Assembly: GCA_947488345.1 (NCBI GenBank) | Contig: CANKZQ010000001.1 | Coordinates: 62,001-126,000 of the forward strand | DNA length: 64,000 nt | Direction of reading: 5' to 3' | Source: an uncultured Flavobacteriaceae bacterium | GTDB taxonomy: Bacteria; Bacteroidota; Bacteroidia; Flavobacteriales; Flavobacteriaceae | Shown here: one piece after another, positions 16,653 to 25,597 of the stretch | How the letters are laid out: every line of letters begins with the position of its first letter | Numbering within the stretch: position 1 is the first letter of the stretch | The notes under the pieces: model-generated | Databases searched by the model: none | What the model was told of the DNA's origin: nothing | What the model saw: the letters and a program-made list of their open reading frames with translations, nothing else | Position numbers and translations under genes: made by a program

Positions 16653-18608
16653 ATGCAATTTAAGCACCCAGAAATTCTTTACGCTTTATTTTTGCTCCTT
16701 ATTCCTATCATTATTCATTTATTTCAACTCCGACGATTTGAAAAAGTCAGTTTCACTAATGTTAAGTTCCTAAAAAAAATTGAATTAAAAACGCGCAAAA
16801 GTTCGAGACTCAAAAAATTGCTCGTTTTAATAAGTCGTTTGTTATTATTTGCAATGCTCATAATCGCTTTTGCTCAACCCTATCTTAGTAAGACCTCAAA
16901 AAATGAAGAGCGACACATACATATTTATGTAGACAACTCATTGAGTATGCAAGCAAAAGGTGAACAAGGTGAGCTCTTCAAAAGAGCTATTCAAGATATT
17001 GTAGATGCCACCGCCAATTCTTCAAACGTTACACTTTATACCAATCACAATAAGTGGCCGAACTTAAATGCTCAAGATTTAAAAAACACACTTCTTACTC
17101 TTGATTATCATCCAATTGAGAAATCATTAAATGCTGTGATGTTAGACATACAAAATAGCATAAGCAAACAAAAAAATATAGCAAATGATGTCTTTTTGAT
17201 TTCTGACTTTCAACACATTCCAGAAATTAAAAATTCATTGAGTATTGATAGTTTAGCTACCTACAATTTCACGCAATTGTCACCAAGTAAGTCAACAAAT
17301 ATTTCTATTGATAGTATGTATATCTCTAATAGAAATAACGAAACGATTACATTAAAAGTAGTTGCTAAGAACTACAATAGTAAAACGAGAGCAGTACCGA
17401 TTTCATTATACGATGAAAATGTATTATTAGGAAAATCTACGGTTGATCTAACCGAAAATAAGAGCGAAGAAGTTGAGTTTAAAATTCCGTTTAAAAAGAC
17501 CATTAATGGTCGCATACAGACGGTGGATGATAATTTAACATTCGATAATGAATTGTATTTCACCATCAATCAAACCGACAAAATAAACGTACTAGCTATC
17601 GGGGACGCAACTCGGTTTTTAGAAAAAGTATATACCAGCGATGAATATATTTTCAAAAGTAATAAACTCAACCAATTAGACTATAACAGCTTATCTGAAC
17701 AGAATTTAATCGTTCTAAATGAACTAGAAGAAATTCCAGCAGCTTTAGTAGATAACATTTTCGATGCCGTTAGTAAAGGAAGTAATCTCGTCATTATTCC
17801 AAGTGTAACTATGAATCAAAATTCTTATAACCGTCTTTTTACGAAACTAAATATAGGTTCAGTTGAGGCCAACAATACTATTGAATTGCAAATAACTGAC
17901 ATCAATTTTTCACACCCCTTTTATGAAAGTGTCTTTGAAAAATCTATCAAAAATTTTCAATATCCAAGAATCAATAGTTATTATTCGACGGTATTAAAAA
18001 ATAAATCATCCCTTGTAAGCTTCGAAAATAAAATACCATTTATTGCACAAATAAAGAAACCTACAAGTACAATTTATTGGTTCGCCGGTGCCATTAGCAG
18101 TGCCAATTCTAACTTCAAAAATTCTCCACTCATAGTGCCTATTTTTTATAATTTCGGAAAATTCAGCTACAAAATAGCGCAACCAACTTATACTATCGGT
18201 AAGAACAACGAAATAGAAATTAAAGCCTCTTTACAAAAAGATGACATTCTGGAAATAACAAGAAACCAAACAAGTTTTATACCTAATCAGCAAGTTGGAA
18301 ATTCATCCGTAAAAATAATAATGAACGACATGCCATTAGAGGATGGCATCTATACCATACAAAACAACGAAAATAATATTCAAAATATAGCTTTTAACTA
18401 TGATCGGCATGAAAGCGATCTAAGATACAGTGATATGAAGGATATGGTTGCAAAGTCTGCCAATATATTTCACTTTGACACTATAAAAGGGGCCTTTACT
18501 GATTCAAATGACGCACACAAAACGAGGAGTCTTTGGCAACTATTTATTGGTGCGTCGTTATTGTTTCTCGTATTCGAAATTGTGCTACTTAAATTTTTTA
18601 AACCATGA
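16653..18608 (+). CDS. BatA-domain membrane protein with degenerate vWA region
   Basis: A 651-residue protein. It opens with the BatA N-terminal domain (two membrane helices around KHPEILYALFLLLIPIIIHLFQLRRF and LLVLISRLLLFAMLIIAFAQPYL), followed by a vWA-like domain (IHIYVDNSLSMQ keeps DxSxS, about residues 88-99). A long periplasmic region and a C-terminal helix complete it. Such proteins are thought to serve envelope or stress functions in Bacteroidota; the precise role is unknown. It overlaps the dihydroorotase-like gene by 4 bp (ATGA), so they are coupled. Confidence 0.82.
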   Translation: MQFKHPEILYALFLLLIPIIIHLFQLRRFEKVSFTNVKFLKKIELKTRKSSRLKKLLVLISRLLLFAMLIIAFAQPYLSKTSKNEERHIHIYVDNSLSMQAKGEQGELFKRAIQDIVDATANSSNVTLYTNHNKWPNLNAQDLKNTLLTLDYHPIEKSLNAVMLDIQNSISKQKNIANDVFLISDFQHIPEIKNSLSIDSLATYNFTQLSPSKSTNISIDSMYISNRNNETITLKVVAKNYNSKTRAVPISLYDENVLLGKSTVDLTENKSEEVEFKIPFKKTINGRIQTVDDNLTFDNELYFTINQTDKINVLAIGDATRFLEKVYTSDEYIFKSNKLNQLDYNSLSEQNLIVLNELEEIPAALVDNIFDAVSKGSNLVIIPSVTMNQNSYNRLFTKLNIGSVEANNTIELQITDINFSHPFYESVFEKSIKNFQYPRINSYYSTVLKNKSSLVSFENKIPFIAQIKKPTSTIYWFAGAISSANSNFKNSPLIVPIFYNFGKFSYKIAQPTYTIGKNNEIEIKASLQKDDILEITRNQTSFIPNQQVGNSSVKIIMNDMPLEDGIYTIQNNENNIQNIAFNYDRHESDLRYSDMKDMVAKSANIFHFDTIKGAFTDSNDAHKTRSLWQLFIGASLLFLVFEIVLLKFFKP

Positions 18609-19861
18609 ATGCTTTATTAAAATCTGCAACAATAATTGATTCAAAAAGTTCACTTAATAATAAAGTGAGAGACATTTTAATAGAAAATGGAAAGATTTCA
18701 AAAATCGCAGCCAACATTCCGAATATCAAAAAACACAAAACGGTTGTCTTAAAAAATCTTCATGTTTCGCGCGGTTGGTTTGACTCTAGTGTATCATTCG
18801 GAGAACCAGGATATGAAGAAAGAGAAACAATAAAAAATGGTTTACTGACGGCCGCAAAAAGTGGATTTACTGGGATTGCTTTAAATTCAAATACGAATCC
18901 GCACATAGACAATAAATCCGTTGTTGATTTTGTAATGAATAACCAACGAGCTAACGCCGTTGACCTGCACCCTATTGCCTGTCTAACAAAGGGTTCGAAA
19001 GGAATAGATATTGCAGAGTTGTATGATATGAAGCAGGCCGGAGCTATTGCTTTTGGAGACCACAAAAAAGCCATTTCCAATCCGAATTTGATGAAAATAG
19101 CCCTTTTGTATGCGCAAAACTTTGATGGACTCGCACTAAGTTTTCCACAAGATGATGCCATTGCAAATAATGGTATTGCCAATGAAAGTGAAGCGAATAC
19201 AAAATTAGGTTTAAAAGGAAATCCTTCCTTAGCCGAAGAATTACAAATTGCTAGAGATCTGTTTTTACTAGAATACACTGGAGGTAAATTACATATTCCG
19301 ACCATATCAACTAAAGGGGCTGTGAAACTTGTTAAAGAAGCTAAGAAAAAAGGATTAGATATTACCTGCAGCGTATCTGCACATCATCTGTGCTTGACTG
19401 ATGACGAATTGAATAGCTTTGACTCAAATTATAAATGTAAGCCTCCAATTCGTACTAAAAAAGATACAATAGCCCTGATAAAAGGTGTGAAAGATGGCAC
19501 CATTGATATGATTACATCTGATCACACTCCTATTGATATTGAACACAAAAAAGTTGAATTTGAAAATGCTCTAGACGGTACCATCGGGCTTGAAAGTCTC
19601 TTTGGAGCCGTAAACAGTGTAATCGATCTGCATACGTTAATTGATTGTTTAACAATCAAACCCAGAAAAAGATTTGGTCTTGAAGAAACGGCTATCAAAG
19701 TCGGCGAAAAAGCAAATCTTACGTTGTTTGACCCTACTCTTGACTATATGTTTAAACAAGAAGAAATTATGTCAACCTCTAAAAATTCGGCCTTTTTACA
19801 TAAAAATTTAAAAGGAAAAGCTTACGGTATATTTGCGAATAACAAGCTCGTTCTAAGATAA
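18605..19861 (+). CDS. Dihydroorotase-like protein lacking the HxH metal site
   Basis: A 418-residue amidohydrolase-fold protein related to class I dihydroorotases. Retained: LHIPTISTKGAVKLV, SVSAHHL, KCKPPIRTKKD, TSDHTPID and the C-terminal PRKRFGLEE-x-KVGEKANL. Lost: where active enzymes have an HxH pair after PGFVD, this protein has SSVS (residues 61-64), and the DDG loop is replaced by FGDHKK. Without those ligands hydrolysis is unlikely, so it may be a non-catalytic partner, as known for PyrC' bound to aspartate transcarbamoylase in Pseudomonas. It is coupled to the BatA-like gene. Automatic annotation would call it dihydroorotase; I would not assume activity. Confidence 0.85.
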   Translation: MNALLKSATIIDSKSSLNNKVRDILIENGKISKIAANIPNIKKHKTVVLKNLHVSRGWFDSSVSFGEPGYEERETIKNGLLTAAKSGFTGIALNSNTNPHIDNKSVVDFVMNNQRANAVDLHPIACLTKGSKGIDIAELYDMKQAGAIAFGDHKKAISNPNLMKIALLYAQNFDGLALSFPQDDAIANNGIANESEANTKLGLKGNPSLAEELQIARDLFLLEYTGGKLHIPTISTKGAVKLVKEAKKKGLDITCSVSAHHLCLTDDELNSFDSNYKCKPPIRTKKDTIALIKGVKDGTIDMITSDHTPIDIEHKKVEFENALDGTIGLESLFGAVNSVIDLHTLIDCLTIKPRKRFGLEETAIKVGEKANLTLFDPTLDYMFKQEEIMSTSKNSAFLHKNLKGKAYGIFANNKLVLR

Positions 19862-19900
19862 TTTTTATAACTTTATCCATCTAACCAAATAACTAATCAA

Positions 19901-20227
19901 ATGGAAAACGTAACCGTTAAAGAAGGTAAAACAATAGCAATAATTTCATATTTATGGATTATCGGTTTGATAATTGCCTTTATAATGAATAATGATAAAA
20001 AAAATTCTTTTGCTTCGTTTCATATTCGCCAAATGATTGGAATTGCTTTAACAAGCATTATAATATCTTTTTTTAGATTTTCTGGTTTTGGATTTATTGG
20101 TTGGATCCTAGGTGTTTGTCTTTTTGTGCTTTGGGTTATAGGTCTTATGGGCGCAATTCAAGGAGAAGAAAAAAGAATTCCTTTGTTAGGAGATCAATTT
20201 CAAGAATGGTTCAAAGGTATTGGATAA
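19901..20227 (+). CDS. DUF4870 / Tic20-like small membrane protein
   Basis: A 108-residue protein with three hydrophobic helices. The pattern GKTIAIISYLWIIGLIIAFIMNNDKKNSFASFHIRQ is that of the DUF4870 family, with the amphipathic SFASFHIRQ before the second helix, and it ends with a short basic tail (KRIPLLGDQFQEWF). It is an inner-membrane protein of unknown function. It stands 39 bp behind the dihydroorotase-like gene and 58 bp before the esterase on the same strand. Confidence 0.78.
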   Translation: MENVTVKEGKTIAIISYLWIIGLIIAFIMNNDKKNSFASFHIRQMIGIALTSIIISFFRFSGFGFIGWILGVCLFVLWVIGLMGAIQGEEKRIPLLGDQFQEWFKGIG

Positions 20228-20285
20228 ATGCCTAAATAATTATACTTTTGGAATCGCCTAAAAAACGATATCTATAGTTATACCT

Positions 20286-20939
20286 ATGCAAAAATTATCA
20301 TTAGACTACTTAGTACGCGAGCCTAAAACAACTATTGAAAATCCTCCTTTATTAATCATGCTACATGGCTATGGTAGTAATGAGCATGATCTATTCTCTT
20401 TTGCAAATGAACTTCCAGACGAATTATTAATAGTAAGTGCGAAAGCTCCTTTAACGTTGATGCCGAATAGCCATGCTTGGTATACGATTCATCTTGATAA
20501 TATTGAAGGTAAATTTTCTGATATTCCAGAGGCTATAAAAGCGAGAGATACCATTGCAACATTTATTGATGAACTGAAAACGACCTACAAAGTAGCTTCT
20601 CACAATACATTTCTATTAGGTTTTAGCCAAGGAACCATTTTAAGTTATGCAGTCGCCTTGAACTATCCCGAAAAAGTGCAACATGTTGTCGCTTTGAGTG
20701 GCTATATAAATGATGAATTATCGCCAGAAACATTCGACTCATCAAATTATAAAAATCTTGATTTCTTTATTTCTCATGGTACCGTAGATCAAGTATTACC
20801 ATTAGAATGGGCACAGAACGCTCCACCTTTCTTAAGTAATTTAAATATCAAAAATAGCTATAAAGAATACCCTGTTGGTCATGGCGTAGCACCACAGAAT
20901 TTTTATGACTTAAAACAATGGATTGCCGACCGTGTCTAA
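20286..20939 (+). CDS. Alpha/beta hydrolase, phospholipase/carboxylesterase family
   Basis: A 217-residue cytosolic alpha/beta hydrolase of the acyl-protein thioesterase/carboxylesterase type. The oxyanion region LIMLHGYGSNEHDLFSF, the nucleophile elbow GFSQG (serine about residue 117), the catalytic aspartate region HGTVDQVLP and the histidine in VGHGVAPQN are all present, so it should be active on short esters. Natural substrate unknown. No signal peptide. Confidence 0.88.
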   Translation: MQKLSLDYLVREPKTTIENPPLLIMLHGYGSNEHDLFSFANELPDELLIVSAKAPLTLMPNSHAWYTIHLDNIEGKFSDIPEAIKARDTIATFIDELKTTYKVASHNTFLLGFSQGTILSYAVALNYPEKVQHVVALSGYINDELSPETFDSSNYKNLDFFISHGTVDQVLPLEWAQNAPPFLSNLNIKNSYKEYPVGHGVAPQNFYDLKQWIADRV

Positions 20940-21000
20940 ATAAGCATAAGGCTTACTATTTATTCTATTAAGTTTTGGAATAAACTACAATATGGTAGCA

Positions 21001-21849
21001 TTAAAAAGTTCCGACGAGACCTATTCTACCAGCACCTAAATTTACTTTCCAAGAAATTTTGCGTTGTTTGTCTAATTTGTATTTATTGTTATCCTTTAAA
21101 TAATTATCAATACTATCAACAATCACAACACTTAATAATACTCCCAATGTTACATCGGTTAACCAGTGTGATCCTGATGAGATACGTGATATAGGAGAAA
21201 TCAAACCTATACCGTAGATACCACCTTTTACCCACCAACTATCAAATTGCCTGGCTATCGCATGTGCAGTGGTAAAAGATAACACTGAATGCCCAGAAGG
21301 AAACGAATGGAAAGCTCCTTCATTACTAAAAGGTTTAAACGAACTTCTTCCTTCTAAAGTTTTGGGTCTCGCCCTTCCTACAACAGTTTTACTCAATGAT
21401 TGAATAAATCCTGCCGCGGTTGCCGAGGCTATTAAAAGAACGCCGGTATGTCGTATTTTTTCATTTCTCGTAAATAAACCAACACCATAAATTCCGGCCG
21501 ATAGCATGTAATTATTTTGAGGTGCGCCAAAATAACGACCAAAATCTTTTAAAATTCGAGGCGCATTCTTCTCTTGCCTTCTAAAAAAACGAGAGCTTTC
21601 GGCGTCAAAGCTGTACAATACTGCCGTTCCCACAATTACCGCTCCGGCGGTTAGAAAATCATCTTTTTTCCAATGAAAGGGACGTGTGTAAGCATGTTTT
21701 AAACCACCAAAAGCCGTAACACCATCATATTTAAGCATTTGCAATATCGTTTCTCTCGGGACTGAATCTTTTGGTTGTTGTGCATATAAAAAGGCAGTTA
21801 GTGCCATAAACACCATACAACATAAATTTTTCTTAAAACAACTAATCAT
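21001..21849 (-). CDS. PAP2 family phosphatase, secreted
   Basis: About 282 residues. The start MISCFKKNLCCMVFM gives a signal peptide ending YAQ; an ATG three codons earlier is equally possible. The three phosphatase motifs are intact: KTVVGRARP (about residues 150-158), FPSGHS, and SRISSGSHWLTDV. The family removes phosphate from lipid phosphates such as undecaprenyl or phosphatidic acid derivatives, acting at the periplasmic face of a membrane. Substrate unknown. Confidence 0.9.
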   Translation of the reverse strand: MISCFKKNLCCMVFMALTAFLYAQQPKDSVPRETILQMLKYDGVTAFGGLKHAYTRPFHWKKDDFLTAGAVIVGTAVLYSFDAESSRFFRRQEKNAPRILKDFGRYFGAPQNNYMLSAGIYGVGLFTRNEKIRHTGVLLIASATAAGFIQSLSKTVVGRARPKTLEGRSSFKPFSNEGAFHSFPSGHSVLSFTTAHAIARQFDSWWVKGGIYGIGLISPISRISSGSHWLTDVTLGVLLSVVIVDSIDNYLKDNNKYKLDKQRKISWKVNLGAGRIGLVGTF

Positions 21850-21868
21850 AATAATCATATTCTTGCTT

Positions 21869-22630
21869 TCAAACGTTTATTTTCAGGCCGTCGTATGCCA
21901 AGAACACATTTGGTGGTAATTCTTTTTCAACAGTCTCATGAAAACCAAGTCTATGACTAATATGAGTCAAATAGGTTTTTTTAGGCTGCAATTGTTCAAT
22001 AAAAGTAAGTGCTTCTTCTAGATTTAAATGAGCTGGATGCGATTCGATTCGGAGGGCACTAAGTACTAACACATCTAAATTCTTGAGTTTTTCTCGCTCA
22101 TCATCTTCTATCCTTTTAAAATCAGTGATATAGGCAAAATTATCTAGACGATATCCGAATATTAGAATCTTCCCATGAAAATATTCTACGGGCAGTATTT
22201 CCTTTCCGCTTAAGGTAAAAGCCTTGTTATATATAATCTGCATGGATACACTCGGGGCACCGGGATATCTGTTCTCCTTTGTAAAAATATAATGAAATCG
22301 CATTTGTAAATTATCAGCAATGCGTTCAGGTACATAAATAGGTACATCGCCAGTTCTATGACAAAACGGACGAATATCATCTAGCCCCGCTGTATGATCG
22401 GCATGCTCATGGGTAAAAATAATTCCATCAATATGACCAACATTTTCTCGTAACATTTGTTGTCTAAAATCGGGGCCACAATCGATAATATATCGATATG
22501 AATCCCATTCTAACATCACAGCGCTCCGTAAGCGCTTATCCTTTAAATCATTAGATAGACACACCTCGTGAGTACTTCCAATTATTGGAACTCCTTGTGA
22601 GGTACCAGTGCCTAAAAATGTTATTGTCAT
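21869..22630 (-). CDS. MBL-fold metallo-hydrolase (PhnP-like)
   Basis: A 253-residue metallo-beta-lactamase-fold protein starting MTITFLGTGTSQGVP; an ATG one codon upstream is in frame. The metal site THEHADHTAGLDD (HxHxDH, about residues 72-83) is intact, as are a downstream ITDFKR aspartate and the final THISHRLG histidine. The layout with the N-terminal GTGTSQGVP and the CLSND segment resembles PhnP-type phosphodiesterases, though cysteine-based extra zinc binding is not evident. No phn genes are nearby, so the substrate is open. Confidence 0.88.
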   Translation of the reverse strand: MTITFLGTGTSQGVPIIGSTHEVCLSNDLKDKRLRSAVMLEWDSYRYIIDCGPDFRQQMLRENVGHIDGIIFTHEHADHTAGLDDIRPFCHRTGDVPIYVPERIADNLQMRFHYIFTKENRYPGAPSVSMQIIYNKAFTLSGKEILPVEYFHGKILIFGYRLDNFAYITDFKRIEDDEREKLKNLDVLVLSALRIESHPAHLNLEEALTFIEQLQPKKTYLTHISHRLGFHETVEKELPPNVFLAYDGLKINV

Positions 22631-22717
22631 CAAGAAATATTTTCACAAAAATAACGTTAAATTATTTAATATAATTCATGAATGTTAGTACATTTGTAAC
22701 CTATTAAAAGCCTAACA

Positions 22718-24172
22718 ATGTCTATTACTCTAAAAGGAGATAAAGAAATAGCAAATATCCCCTCAATAAAGCGTAAAGCGCTTAGAATCAATTTAAACGA
22801 ACATATTTATGGGACTTTTGCAGAGATTGGTGCAGGTCAAGAGACCGTACGTAATTTCTTTCGTGCAGGAGGAGCATCTGGAACCATCGCAAAAGCAATG
22901 TCGGCTTACGATAAAGACTTTTCTGATGCGGTATATGGTATTGAACCAGATAAAAGATATGTAACTGAGCCTCGTTTGAAGAGAATGCTATCTCATGAGA
23001 TAGAATTAATGGAGGATAGATTGAGTCGAAATAAACACCCAGAGAAACTTTTCTTTACCTATGCAAATACCGTAGCTACCATTGATTTTGCTAAAAAATT
23101 CAAAGGTCATGGATGGGTAGGTGTAAAATTTCAATTAGACCCGTTAGAAGGTTATAATGAAATTATATTACATATACGATTTAGACAAACTGATGCACGT
23201 CTACAACAAGAAACACTTGGTACACTAGGAGTAAATTTACTTTATGGTGCCTTTTATATGAATGATAGACCGAAAGATCTATTGAAATCTTTCTATGACC
23301 ATTTAGACAAGGATCAAATAGAAATTGACATGATCAATTTTTCTGGTCCGCGATTTATGTATGTCGACAATCGATTAATGAGCTTGCAATTAGTGAAAAA
23401 TGGCATGACCGATGCGGTAATGTTTGGTCCTGATGGGAATAACTTGTTACCAGCTCAAGAATTGTATAAGAAAAATATTCTCGCTTTGCGCGGAAGTTTT
23501 AGACCGGTTACCAAAGTAAACATGGATATGTTTGAAAAAGCACATCAAATGTTTTTGGAAGAAAAAACGGTGAAAGAAGAACGAGCTCGTGTTATTTTCG
23601 AAATAACCTTAGCAAATTTAAGAGCAGAAGGCGAAATTAATGAGCGTGATTTTTTAGATCGAGCAGAGCTTTTATGTTCTCTTGGTCAAACAGTAATGAT
23701 CACCAATTTTCAAGAGTACTACAAACTTGTTGAATATTTTGCTGAGTTTACGAAAGAACGAATGGCCTTGGCTATGGGTGTCTATAATTTGGTACAAATA
23801 TTTGATGAAAAATACTATCGCCATTTAAGTGGTGGTATTTTAGAAGCCTTTGGGAAATTATTCTTTAAAGATTTAAAAGTATATCTATACCCGCTAAAAG
23901 ATCAAGAAAGTGGAGAGTTCATCACCAGTGAAACGTTAAAAGTACATCCTCGTATGAAAGAATTGTATAAATTCTTTAAATACAATGGTAAAATGCTAGA
24001 TATCAAAGATTTTGACCCAGGAACGCTTGATATTTTCTCAAGAAAAGTACTGAAAATGATTGGTGATTGTGAAGAAGGCTGGGAAACGATGCTGCCAGAA
24101 GGTGTTCCCGATATTATTAAAGAACATCGTTTATTTGGCTACTCACGAAGAAAGTTTGCCAACAAACAATAA
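22718..24172 (+). CDS. Conserved cytosolic protein of unknown function
   Basis: A 484-residue protein with no signal peptide and no membrane helix. Conserved-looking glycine and charged segments include NEHIYGTFAEIGAGQETVRNFF (residues 27-48), FFRAGGASGTIAKAMSAYDK, and GWVGVKFQLDPLEGYNEI. I recognise the family as widespread in flavobacteria but no motif shows its activity. Some annotations link it to nucleotide transfer or to TonB receptors; the absence of a signal peptide, plug or barrel argues against the latter. A TACATTTG -7-like box lies at 22689-22696. A strong terminator follows. Confidence 0.65.
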   Translation: MSITLKGDKEIANIPSIKRKALRINLNEHIYGTFAEIGAGQETVRNFFRAGGASGTIAKAMSAYDKDFSDAVYGIEPDKRYVTEPRLKRMLSHEIELMEDRLSRNKHPEKLFFTYANTVATIDFAKKFKGHGWVGVKFQLDPLEGYNEIILHIRFRQTDARLQQETLGTLGVNLLYGAFYMNDRPKDLLKSFYDHLDKDQIEIDMINFSGPRFMYVDNRLMSLQLVKNGMTDAVMFGPDGNNLLPAQELYKKNILALRGSFRPVTKVNMDMFEKAHQMFLEEKTVKEERARVIFEITLANLRAEGEINERDFLDRAELLCSLGQTVMITNFQEYYKLVEYFAEFTKERMALAMGVYNLVQIFDEKYYRHLSGGILEAFGKLFFKDLKVYLYPLKDQESGEFITSETLKVHPRMKELYKFFKYNGKMLDIKDFDPGTLDIFSRKVLKMIGDCEEGWETMLPEGVPDIIKEHRLFGYSRRKFANKQ

Positions 24173-24183
24173 GATAAAAAGTA

Positions 24184-24218
24184 AAAAAAAGTGAAACTTT
24201 ACGAGTTTCACTTTTTTT
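24184..24218. terminator. Bidirectional intrinsic terminator
   Basis: Fifteen-base arms AAAAAAAGTGAAACT and AGTTTCACTTTTTTT around the loop TTACG. It separates the convergent unknown gene and bcp. Confidence 0.93.
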
Positions 24219-24220
24219 AT

Positions 24221-24676
24221 TTAAGCATCTAATAATTGGGATGCGTGTTGTTTCGTCTTCACCTTTAAAATTACATCTTCCAATACACCATTTTCATCAA
24301 TCACGAAAGTAGTTCTGTGAATACCATCAAATTCACGACCCATGAACTTTTTCGGACCCCAAACACCATAACCTGTAATGACCTCTTTATCTACATCCGC
24401 CAATAAAGGAAAAGGGAGTTCGTATTTATTAATAAAATTTTGCTGCCTTTTTGCAGTATCTGCACTTACTCCAAGAATCTCATAGCCCAATGATTGAAAA
24501 CGCTCGTAATTATCTCTTAAATCGCAAGCTTCTGCTGTACAGCCCGGTGTACTAGCTTTCGGATAAAAGAATAATACTAGTTTTTTACCGCGATAATCAC
24601 TTAATTTTCGAAGAATACCGGCATTATCTTTCACTTCAAAATCTGGTGCCTTCTCTCCTATTTTTAATGTTGTCAT
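24221..24676 (-). CDS. bcp: Thioredoxin-dependent thiol peroxidase (Bcp/PrxQ)
   Basis: A 151-residue peroxiredoxin of the atypical PrxQ/Bcp class, which reduces peroxides in the cytosol using thioredoxin. The active site STPGCTAEACDLRDNY carries the peroxidatic cysteine (C46) and the resolving cysteine five residues on (C51), with TxxC and a conserved arginine in GIHRTTFVID. Length is standard. It is divergent from nth, with about 32 bp between starts. Confidence 0.94.
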   Translation of the reverse strand: MTTLKIGEKAPDFEVKDNAGILRKLSDYRGKKLVLFFYPKASTPGCTAEACDLRDNYERFQSLGYEILGVSADTAKRQQNFINKYELPFPLLADVDKEVITGYGVWGPKKFMGREFDGIHRTTFVIDENGVLEDVILKVKTKQHASQLLDA

Positions 24677-24708
24677 ATTTTGTATTTTAGTGCGGCAATT
24701 TAAGCATT

Positions 24709-25371
24709 ATGACAAAGAAACAAAGTATTGATTTTATTATAAAAACGTTAAATGATTTATTCCCCGATCCTCCAATTCCATTAGACCATAAAGATCCGTA
24801 TACACTACTGATTGCTGTATTATTATCGGCCCAAAGCACCGATGCCAGAGTAAATACCATCACTCCTTTATTGTTTGAGAAAGCTGGCAATCCTTATGAC
24901 ATGATCAAACTGTCTGTTGAAGAAATTAGAGCAATTATAAGACCTGTAGGACTTTCTCCGATGAAATCTAAAGGAATTTACGGATTATCTCATATTCTGA
25001 TCGATTCGTACAACGGAGAAGTTCCTCAAGATATGGCAGCGCTAGAATCATTGCCCGCTGTGGGTCACAAAACAGCCTCTGTAGTGATGAGTCAGGCTTT
25101 TAACGTACCTGCTTTTCCTGTAGACACCCATATACACCGTTTACTCTATAGATGGAACTTAAGCAATGGCAAAAATGTGGTACAAACTGAAAAAGATGCA
25201 AAACGCTTGTTTCCTAAAGAAACTTGGAACAAACTACATTTACAAATTATATATTACGCGAGAGCCTATTCTCCGGCTCGTGGGTGGGATTTAGAAAAAG
25301 ATATTATTACTAAGACAATCGGAAGAAAAAGTGTTTTGGCTGAATATCATAAAAACAAAAAAGGCTCGTAA
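24709..25371 (+). CDS. nth: Endonuclease III homologue without the Fe-S cluster
   Basis: A 220-residue helix-hairpin-helix DNA glycosylase/AP lyase. The hairpin LPAVGHKTASVV holds the catalytic lysine (K121) and VDTHIHRL the catalytic aspartate (D139), both in the positions of E. coli Nth. The C-terminal [4Fe-4S] loop (C-x6-C-x2-C-x5-C) is absent; the corresponding stretch reads YYARAYSPARGWDLEKD and the whole protein has no cysteine. It should still excise oxidised pyrimidines in base excision repair. I recall the same loss in related flavobacteria, so it may be lineage-wide. Confidence 0.92.
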   Translation: MTKKQSIDFIIKTLNDLFPDPPIPLDHKDPYTLLIAVLLSAQSTDARVNTITPLLFEKAGNPYDMIKLSVEEIRAIIRPVGLSPMKSKGIYGLSHILIDSYNGEVPQDMAALESLPAVGHKTASVVMSQAFNVPAFPVDTHIHRLLYRWNLSNGKNVVQTEKDAKRLFPKETWNKLHLQIIYYARAYSPARGWDLEKDIITKTIGRKSVLAEYHKNKKGS

Positions 25372-25391
25372 TTTATATTACGAGCCTTTTT
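25358..25391. terminator. Intrinsic terminator overlapping the nth stop
   Basis: Arms AAAAAGGCTCGTAA (25358-25371) and TTACGAGCCTTTTT (25378-25391). The left arm contains the nth stop codon. It also lies just past the stop of the small minus-strand gene and can end that transcript too. Confidence 0.9.
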
Positions 25392-25393
25392 AA

Positions 25394-25537
25394 CTAATTC
25401 AAATGAAACATGATTGGTTTCTGTCTACTGTCCTTTACAACCTTAATCGACTTAGAGTAGTTCAAGATGAAAGATACAGTTTTGTTTAGGGGGTTGAGTT
25501 GCTCATTGAGTAACTCTTCAGAGTAAAATTTTTCCAT
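25394..25537 (-). CDS. Small 47-residue protein downstream of the sigma gene
   Basis: An uninterrupted 47-codon frame starting MEKFYSEELLNEQLNPLNKT and ending at TAG on the minus strand. It begins 60 bp past the stop of the sigma gene at 25598 and ends 3 bp before the bidirectional terminator, so the reading frame exactly fills the gap. The start of the protein is acidic and helical, and the middle reads VSFILNYSKSIKVV. I recognise this kind of small protein next to this sigma factor in other flavobacteria, but no function is known to me. Confidence 0.72.
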   Translation of the reverse strand: MEKFYSEELLNEQLNPLNKTVSFILNYSKSIKVVKDSRQKPIMFHLN

Positions 25538-25597
25538 AAAATCTTTATTATTTTGTTGGGGTTATTCATAAAGAACGGAAAAATATTTACTTTATTG

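Noticed and set aside
18760-19305. 181-codon minus-strand frame opposite the dihydroorotase-like gene
   Set aside because: Long but antisense to a domain-bearing gene and coupled operon; no start context or motif.
22718-24172. TonB-dependent receptor label for the 484-residue protein
   Set aside because: No signal peptide, plug motif or C-terminal barrel strand is present.
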